Position numbers and translations under genes: made by a program
The notes under the pieces: generated by a model
What the model saw: the letters and a program-made list of their open reading frames with translations, nothing else
Told to the model about the DNA's origin: nothing
The model's database searches: none
DNA from: Nitrospirota bacterium
Lineage (GTDB): Bacteria; Nitrospirota; Thermodesulfovibrionia; Thermodesulfovibrionales; Magnetobacteriaceae
Assembly: GCA_015233485.1 (NCBI GenBank)
Contig: JADFXO010000210.1
Location: 1 to 6,779 of the forward strand
Length of the DNA stretch: 6,779 nucleotides
Reading direction: 5' to 3'
Shown: one piece after another, positions 1 to 5,212 of the stretch
Numbering within the stretch: the first letter of the stretch is position 1
Layout of the letters: every line of letters begins with the position of its first letter

Positions 1-83
1 TGTAACACCTTTGATGGGTGTGTATCGTAACATCACATCGGCGCGTGATTCACAAATTCGGACTTAATAAAGGAGAGTAGAAC

Positions 84-1235
84 ATGAAAGTGTTATTATC
101 AGCCGTCGCCGTTGTTTTAGTTTTATTATCTCAATCTGCCCTTGCCTGTACGGATATTCAATTGACTGCAAAGGACGGTGCGGTGCTTGTGGGAAGGACT
201 CTCGAATGGGAAGGAGTTTTAAAGAAGGCCCCCGACGGCACATCTTACCTGGCCAGCAATCTTAACTATGCCGTGCGCGCCTGGCCAGCCGGTATCAAGA
301 TTACAAGCACTAAGCCTGACGGCACTGCCGGCGCGAGCTGGACTACAAAATATGCCTACTTTGGGTTTGCCGATAAGGGCTCACCTGATCTGCTATTAGA
401 CGGGCAAAACAGCGCGGGTCTGTCGGTCGAGGCGCTTGAGTTTGCGGAATACGCCAACTACCAGGATGTTAAACCAACTGACAAGGATGTTATAGCCACA
501 GATGATATAGACTCATGGCTGCTTGGCAATTTCGACAGTGTAGATGACATTAAACGCGAGCTGCCTAAGATGACCGTGTGGGGTAAGCCCAACCTTGCGA
601 TACCCCTCCCATTAAAGCAGGTACCTGAAGTACACCTTGTAGTCCATGATAAAAGCGGTAAGAGCATAATCATAGAATATATCAGGAAAAAGCTGCATAT
701 CTACGATAACGAATTAAAGGTTATGACAAACAGCCCCGATTACACCTCAATGTCCAATAATTCCAATAAGTATGTAAATCTATCACAGGGCGATGCCCTC
801 AGGGCATCGTGCGACATTAAAGGACAGAGTGACAACCGGAATCGCGCCGGCACGATTGGGCTTCCCGGGGATTACTCATCTCCTTCACGATTTGTAAAGG
901 CCGCGTACCTTGTTTTCTTTGGCAAACAGCCGGACACGGCAAAGGAAGGTGTTCGCTCTGTTATACATATACTTAACAATGTCGATATCCCTTTGGGCGC
1001 GGTGAGGGAAAAGATGAGCGATGGAAATTGTTCCATGGATTACACGCAATGGAAGGTTATCAAGGATCTGAAAAACGGGATCTGGTATATTGACACATTT
1101 CAAAATATCGGCAGCATTGTAAAAATTGATCTCAACGAGGTCTTCGCAAATCCCGGCCGGTATCTGAAACCTGTGGGGCTGACAGATATATCCTATCCCG
1201 ATGTGCCTAAGATCAATGATTTATTAAAGAATTAA
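84..1235 (+). CDS. Secreted linear-amide C-N hydrolase, choloylglycine hydrolase / penicillin acylase family (Ntn hydrolase)
   Basis: This 383-residue protein belongs to the Ntn-hydrolase family that contains bile-salt hydrolases, penicillin V acylases and acyl-homoserine-lactone acylases, which cleave linear amide bonds. Residues 1-21 form a signal peptide: Lys2, a hydrophobic run, then Ala19-Leu20-Ala21. Type I cleavage would leave Cys22, the family nucleophile, as the new N-terminus. Other active-site positions are visible: Arg38 in GRTLEW (16 residues after Cys, as in known bile-salt hydrolases), Glu41 where many members have Asp, Asn109 in DGQNSAGL, Asn216 in MTNSP and Arg269 in SSPSRF. 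The length suits Gram-negative, exported members. The ATG follows AGGAG at 71-75 with 8 nt spacing. No terminator separates it from the cyclase remnant 35 nt downstream, so the two may be co-transcribed. The natural substrate cannot be read from the sequence; bile salts, penicillin V and acyl-homoserine lactones are all possible. Family assignment is firm. Confidence 0.9.
   Translation: MKVLLSAVAVVLVLLSQSALACTDIQLTAKDGAVLVGRTLEWEGVLKKAPDGTSYLASNLNYAVRAWPAGIKITSTKPDGTAGASWTTKYAYFGFADKGSPDLLLDGQNSAGLSVEALEFAEYANYQDVKPTDKDVIATDDIDSWLLGNFDSVDDIKRELPKMTVWGKPNLAIPLPLKQVPEVHLVVHDKSGKSIIIEYIRKKLHIYDNELKVMTNSPDYTSMSNNSNKYVNLSQGDALRASCDIKGQSDNRNRAGTIGLPGDYSSPSRFVKAAYLVFFGKQPDTAKEGVRSVIHILNNVDIPLGAVREKMSDGNCSMDYTQWKVIKDLKNGIWYIDTFQNIGSIVKIDLNEVFANPGRYLKPVGLTDISYPDVPKINDLLKN
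791..809. repeat. Perfect 9-bp inverted repeat with 1-nt centre inside the amide hydrolase gene
   Basis: CGATGCCCT at 791-799 and AGGGCATCG at 801-809 are exact reverse complements around a single C at 800. As RNA this could fold into an 8-bp stem with a 3-nt loop. It lies within codons for Gly-Asp-Ala-Leu-Arg-Ala-Ser-Cys of the hydrolase. No T-run follows, so it is not an intrinsic terminator. The symmetry is directly visible; any function is unknown and chance is possible. Confidence 0.5.
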
Positions 1236-1270
1236 AGCGAACAAAAGGGAAAATCAGAGAGGAAACTCAC

Positions 1271-1606
1271 TTGAGACGAATCGTTGATCTGGGTATAACG
1301 ATAGAGGACGGTCTGCCTTCCGACCCTCCGATGATGATACCGGCAATTGATTATGTGGACCACCGCAAAGGTGCAACTCAGATGGAGCAGTTCTTTCCGG
1401 GCTTAAAGGCCGGACAACTTCCGGGAGGGCTTGGCTGGTCTTTGGAGCACGTAAGCCTTACCACCCATTCGGGCACACACATGGATGCACCTTATCACTA
1501 CCACCCTACCATGTATGGAGGGAAGAGTGCCCTGTGGCTATTTTATAGAGAGTTTTACCTGAAGATCATTAAACGCCAACCCACCTCCGGACAAGCAGGA
1601 AAATAG
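1271..1606 (+). pseudogene. Truncated cyclase-family (kynurenine-formamidase-like) metal-dependent hydrolase
   Basis: The 111-codon frame opens with RRIVDLGITIEDGLPSDPP, typical of cyclase-family N-termini, and reaches the metal-binding motif HxGTHxDxPxH: His66, Gly68-Thr69-His70, Asp72, Pro74, His76, with another His at 78. Family enzymes such as kynurenine formamidase bind divalent metal and hydrolyse amides; they are usually about 200-260 residues. Similarity seems to end after MYGGKSA (residues 81-87). The last 24 residues look unrelated, and the second half of the fold, which carries further catalytic His and Glu residues, is absent. I see no continuation in another frame before the next gene. 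The start is TTG at 1271, supported by AGAGG at 1258-1262 with 8 nt spacing, so the 5' end looks intact. It probably decayed through a deletion that removed its 3' half. A functional short protein is unlikely. Family call is good; pseudogene status is inferred from length. Confidence 0.75.
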
Positions 1607-1688
1607 AGATTGTGGCAACGCTGAACTGTGCCGGAGCTAACTGCATATGCGATTTCTATCTTATTTTCTAATGAGTTTTGCCCTGCGA

Positions 1689-1716
1689 TTGACATTTGAG
1701 GCATAGCTGGTATAAA
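1689..1716 (+). promoter_or_regulatory. Probable sigma-70 extended -10 promoter of the efflux operon
   Basis: A perfect -35 box TTGACA (1689-1694) is followed after 16 bp by TATAAA (1711-1716), with an extended -10 TGG directly before it (1708-1710). Transcription would start near 1723 and give a leader of about 40 nt before the GTG start of the TolC-like gene. This explains why the operon begins here although the gene upstream is broken. It also argues against the upstream in-frame TTG at 1696 as a start, because that codon lies between the -35 and -10 boxes. No operator-like repeat was recognised next to it. Confidence 0.65.
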
Positions 1717-1746
1717 ATCCACTCTGATATACTGAGAGCAGGTTTT

Positions 1747-1752
1747 AGGAGG
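1747..1752 (+). promoter_or_regulatory. Ribosome binding site fixing the GTG start at 1762
   Basis: AGGAGG at 1747-1752 is a full Shine-Dalgarno core, placed 9 nt before GTG at 1762. This selects GTG 1762 over the longer in-frame start TTG 1696, which has no comparable site and lies upstream of the predicted transcription start. Confidence 0.75.
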
Positions 1753-1761
1753 TTTGAGAGC

Positions 1762-3111
1762 GTGAGAAGGTCCAAGGTTATTATCAGGTGTTTTCGCTTA
1801 TTGCCGGTAGTGTTTGCCGTATTCGTAATGGTGCTATTGAGTGCGCCGGCTGATGATGCGATTATGGCCAATGACAAGGCAGCAGATAAGGTAATAGTTG
1901 AGGGGGAGTATCTTACCCTCGACAACTGTATAGATATCGCCTTAAAGCAACAGCCCAATCTGATGTATTATCTTTATCAAATTCATGCAAATGAGGCTCA
2001 GGTCGGTCAGGCGAAGTCCGGTTTTTATCCGGCACTGGATTTACAGGACGGCTATACGCGAAATCAAGCCGTCAGCAAAGACCATTCTACTTTCTATTCA
2101 ACGATAGTCAACAAGGATGATTACTACGCCAGCGCTCAGCTTAATCAGACTATTTTCGATTTCGGCAAAACTCTGACAAACGTAAGGATAAAAAACTACA
2201 ACCTCCTATCTTCCGTGAAGGACTATGAGGCGCAGACGAACACAACTGCCCTAAGCGTTAAAAGCTCCTACTACGGAGTTGTAAAGGCTAAGAGGGCGCT
2301 GGATGTCGATGTTGAGACGGTCAGCAAATATGAGCAGCAACTCGGCCAGGCAAAAGATTTCTATAATGCCGGCACAAAGGCCCTGTATGATGTTACACAG
2401 GCCGATGTCAACCTAAGCAGCGCAAAAATTTCCCTTATGACCTCGGAAAACGCCCTGGCCGTTGCCTGGGACAATCTTACCACTGCGATGGGAATTACTT
2501 ATAGCGCCGAATTCAGGATCGACGAAGATATGAGCCCTAAACCGCTTGGCGTCAAATTCGAGGACGCCCTCGCAAGCGCGTATAGCAACAGGCCTGAATT
2601 GATGTCTGCCATAGCGTTAAAAGACGCCGCGGAGAAAAACATTGAGTACGCCAAGAAGGACTATTGGCCTGTTATAAGCGGCACGGCCTCGTATAATTTC
2701 GACAATGGGCGCTTTCCGCTTGACAACGGATGGATAGCCGGAGTGGTAATGAAGTGGAATATTTTCTCCGGTTTTGATACTAAATACAAGGTGGCCGGGG
2801 CAAGGGCCGCCATGGACGCCGCCGAGTCTAAGATTCAATCCATGAAACTTTCTATCTACAGCGGCGTTAAGCAGTCCTATCTGAACCTGAAACTTGCCGA
2901 GGATGTTATCCCTGCATCGGAACTTCAGGTGAAACTCGCAAAGGAGAACCTGGACATTGTTACATTGAAGTACGAGGCAGGGCTTGCCAGCCCGGTTGAC
3001 TATACGGATGCCGTAGTGCAGTATAAATCCGCAAAACTAACATATATAAACGCCCTCTATAATTACAAAATAGCCCAGGCGGCAATATTGTGGGCAATGG
3101 GGAGCAGATAA
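1762..3111 (+). CDS. TolC-family outer-membrane efflux channel
   Basis: This 449-residue protein (from GTG 1762) is an outer-membrane factor that forms the trimeric exit duct of tripartite efflux pumps, spanning the outer membrane and periplasm. Residues 1-36 form an export signal: Arg2, Arg3 and Lys5, a hydrophobic run (LLPVVFAVFVMVLL), then possible cleavage after APA (28-30) or IMA (34-36). The mature part opens with LTLDNCIDIALKQQPNLMYY, the usual start of the first outer-membrane-efflux repeat. The second repeat begins near residue 255 (FEDALASAYSNRPELMSA). Long Ala-, Lys- and Gln-rich helices form the periplasmic barrel, and aromatic segments such as YASAQLNQTIFDFGKTL mark the beta strands. 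Length matches the family. It is first in the efflux operon, behind its own promoter; the adaptor start follows 20 nt after its stop. Intact, with no frameshift seen. Confidence 0.9.
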   Translation: MRRSKVIIRCFRLLPVVFAVFVMVLLSAPADDAIMANDKAADKVIVEGEYLTLDNCIDIALKQQPNLMYYLYQIHANEAQVGQAKSGFYPALDLQDGYTRNQAVSKDHSTFYSTIVNKDDYYASAQLNQTIFDFGKTLTNVRIKNYNLLSSVKDYEAQTNTTALSVKSSYYGVVKAKRALDVDVETVSKYEQQLGQAKDFYNAGTKALYDVTQADVNLSSAKISLMTSENALAVAWDNLTTAMGITYSAEFRIDEDMSPKPLGVKFEDALASAYSNRPELMSAIALKDAAEKNIEYAKKDYWPVISGTASYNFDNGRFPLDNGWIAGVVMKWNIFSGFDTKYKVAGARAAMDAAESKIQSMKLSIYSGVKQSYLNLKLAEDVIPASELQVKLAKENLDIVTLKYEAGLASPVDYTDAVVQYKSAKLTYINALYNYKIAQAAILWAMGSR

Positions 3112-3116
3112 CGCAT

Positions 3117-3122
3117 GAGGAG
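3117..3122 (+). promoter_or_regulatory. Ribosome binding site fixing the adaptor start at 3132
   Basis: GAGGAG at 3117-3122 lies 9 nt before ATG 3132, but only 3 nt before the in-frame ATG 3126. It lies inside the frame if GTG 3090 is used. The spacing favours ATG 3132, which also puts the Lys directly before a clean lipoprotein signal. Confidence 0.65.
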
Positions 3123-3131
3123 CAGATGATA

Positions 3132-4274
3132 ATGAAAGGACAATCCCGCGCAATTATTTTGGCATTCTTAATCTTGTCCGTTGCAGCCGGCTGTGCAAAG
3201 CACCAGGAGGCCAGGGCGCCGGTAGTGCCCGTCTTAACGGCGGCCGTAGAGAAAAAGACTATCCCCATAGAAGTCAAGGCCATCGGCAATGTCGAGCCAT
3301 ACCTGACGGTAACGGTTCTCTCGCAGGTGGACGGCACCCTGCAGCAAGCCCATTTCAAAGAGGGCGAAGACGTCAGGAGAGGACAACGGCTCTTTACCAT
3401 TGACCCACGCCCTTTTATTGAATCTGTCAGACAGGCGGAGGCAGCGCTTTTGCAAGATAAAAAGCAGCTGGAGTTTTACGAGGCACAGGCCAAAAGATAT
3501 ACCTTTCTTGTGGAAAAGGGCGCCGTCGATAAAAACACAGCAGAACAAAATCAAACCCTAGCCTCCACCCAGGCCGAAAAGGTGAAAAACGACAAGGCGC
3601 AGCTTGAAAACGCGAGGTTAAAACTCCAATATTGTTACATACACGCTGAAATCGACGGCAGAGCCGGCACCTATCTGACTAACGCGGGTACGAGTATCAA
3701 GACAAACGACACAAAACTCGTAGTTCTCAATCAAATTATGCCCATATATGTTACATTTTCAGTGCCGGAGAAAGACCTGCCGAATATAAAAAAGTATAGC
3801 GAACATGAGAAGTTAAAGGTGTCCGCCTACCCGCCCGGTTTTGCCAAAGACGCGCGGGAGGGGGAGCTTTCGTTTATTGATAACGCGGTCAACACCCAGA
3901 CGGGGATGATTAAATTAAAGGCGGTCTTCGCCAATAAGGACAAGTACCTGTGGCCCGGGCAGTTCCTGAACGTTGTGATGACGCTGGCAATGGAACCGGA
4001 CGCGCTCCTTGTGCCGGTTAGCGCCGTCCAGGTAAGCCAGCAGGGGCAGTACGTATTTGTCGTCAAAGGCGATATGACGGTGGAGACCCGTTTAGTAAAA
4101 GTCGCCAGAGAAGCCGGCGAGGAATTGGTGATTGAATCGGGCGTAAACGCCGGTGAGACAGTGGTGACGGACGGGCAGCTGAAACTCAAGCCGGGGTTCA
4201 AGGTATCTGTTAAAAAACCCGGTGACGGCTCAGATAACGCGACGGCCGCAAAAGGCCCTCAAGAAAAGAAATGA
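3132..4274 (+). CDS. RND efflux periplasmic adaptor (membrane fusion protein), lipoprotein, MdtA/AcrA-like
   Basis: This 380-residue adaptor (from ATG 3132) would link the inner-membrane RND pump to the TolC-like channel. Residues 1-20 are a lipoprotein signal ending VAAG, with Cys21 as the lipidation site. The usual domain order follows: barrel-sandwich (lipoyl-like) half about 55-92, including [21 protein letters not shown]; an alpha-helical coiled-coil hairpin about 95-165, rich in Gln, Glu, Lys and Ala; the second lipoyl half about 166-200 ([11 protein letters not shown]); a beta-barrel with [15 protein letters not shown] from about 203; and a membrane-proximal domain after about 290 (LLVPVSAVQ). 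It sits 20 nt behind the channel gene, and its TGA stop overlaps the next ATG as ATGA (4271-4274), implying translational coupling to the pump. It appears complete, although its pump partner is broken in this window. The drug or metabolite moved cannot be inferred. Confidence 0.9.
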   Translation: MKGQSRAIILAFLILSVAAGCAKHQEARAPVVPVLTAAVEKKTIPIEVKAIGNVEPYLTVTVLSQVDGTLQQAHFKEGEDVRRGQRLFTIDPRPFIESVRQAEAALLQDKKQLEFYEAQAKRYTFLVEKGAVDKNTAEQNQTLASTQAEKVKNDKAQLENARLKLQYCYIHAEIDGRAGTYLTNAGTSIKTNDTKLVVLNQIMPIYVTFSVPEKDLPNIKKYSEHEKLKVSAYPPGFAKDAREGELSFIDNAVNTQTGMIKLKAVFANKDKYLWPGQFLNVVMTLAMEPDALLVPVSAVQVSQQGQYVFVVKGDMTVETRLVKVAREAGEELVIESGVNAGETVVTDGQLKLKPGFKVSVKKPGDGSDNATAAKGPQEKK

Positions 4275-5212
4275 CCGAAAAGAGAAGCGCCGACAGATCT
4301 CATAACCTCTCCGATATCTGGATCAGGCGTCCCGTCATGACGACGATTGTTATGCTTGGGATATTTGTCTTTGGTCTGGTCAGCTATGATAAGCTGCCTA
4401 TTAGTAATCTGCCGAGTGTCGCGTACCCGACGATTAATGTTACGGCCTCATACCCTGGGGCAACCGCCGATACGATGGCGGCAACCGTCGCAACACCGCT
4501 TGAAAAGTCGTTTTCCCAGATTCAGGGCATAAGCTCCATGACGTCCGCATCCACCGCGGGTTCGACCACTATCACTATCCAGTTCAACCTCGACAGAAAC
4601 ATTGACGCTGCCGCCCAGGACGTCAATACGCAGATAAGCGCGGTTCAGGGGATTTTGCCTACAATGCCCACACCGCCCACGTACAGTAAATATAACCCGT
4701 CCGACAATCCCATTATGTACTACGCGATTTATTCGGCGACAATGACGGAGGCCGAACTATACGACTACGCCAATACAATAATAGGGCAGCAGATTTCAAT
4801 GCTCAGCGACGTTGCCAAAGTCGATGTCTATGGCACTAAGTACGCTGTTCGAATAATGGTAAACCCTAATTCTCTGGCCTCTAAAGGCATCGGAATAGAC
4901 CAGGTAGTTACCGCTATAAGCCAGGGAAACGTCATTAAACCAACAGGAAGTCTCGACGCCGACAAATATAAACAATATACGATACGCAGCGAAGGGCAGC
5001 TCTATAAGGCAAAGCAGTATGAACCGCTGATTGTAGCCTATCAAAACGGCTATCCCGTAAGAATAAAAGACATCGGAAAGGCCTCTGACAGCGTGCTTAG
5101 CCAGAAGATATCTATCAACGCGCTGATAGGTGGTCAGACTATAGAATCTGTCGTCATAGCCGTACGCAGGGTGCCGGGTTCAAATACGGTTCAGATATCG
5201 GAAAACGTGAAA
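4271..5212 (+). pseudogene. RND multidrug efflux pump, N-terminal fragment (MdtB/MdtC-like, HAE1)
   Basis: Codons 1-314 match the start of a proton-driven RND drug pump: the cytoplasmic lead [12 protein letters not shown], transmembrane helix 1 at about residues 22-39, then porter-domain hallmarks YPGA (61-64), [14 protein letters not shown] (74-87), SMTSAST, and [14 protein letters not shown] (105-118). [11 protein letters not shown] and SKGIGIDQV continue the pattern. The last recognisable RND stretch is [23 protein letters not shown], which in homologues lies shortly before helix 2. Full pumps have about 1,020-1,060 residues and 12 membrane helices; this keeps about 30% and one helix, so it cannot translocate protons. 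It lacks helix 4 and its proton-relay aspartates. Its place behind channel and adaptor genes is the expected position of the pump gene. Family call is firm; resemblance to MdtB/MdtC over other HAE1 members is by impression. Confidence 0.85.

Larger units (their letters stand above)
1607..1761. other. Intergenic region between cyclase remnant and efflux operon
   Basis: No gene is visible here. It holds an AT-rich stretch at about 1656-1680, an 8-bp palindrome GCATATGC at 1643-1650, and the promoter and ribosome binding site of the efflux operon. No hairpin followed by a T-run was found that would terminate transcription arriving from the hydrolase and cyclase genes. The missing 3' half of the cyclase gene is not recognisable in it. 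Confidence 0.6.

Noticed and set aside
4..22. Short hairpin ACACC...GGTGT near the window start, as a terminator or operator
   Set aside because: Only 5-6 bp of stem, no T-run after it, and the upstream gene is outside the window.
11..40. Promoter for the amide hydrolase beginning with TTGATG at 11-16
   Set aside because: No acceptable -10 box lies 16-18 bp downstream; the promoter may lie outside the window.
2960..4201. Antisense frames of 106-146 codons opposite the channel and adaptor genes
   Set aside because: The + strand carries complete, motif-bearing genes here; the antisense products resemble nothing and have no convincing ribosome binding sites.
4347..4532. A 61-codon + strand frame inside the RND fragment
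   Set aside because: It is out of frame with the clear RND coding sequence and has no recognisable content.
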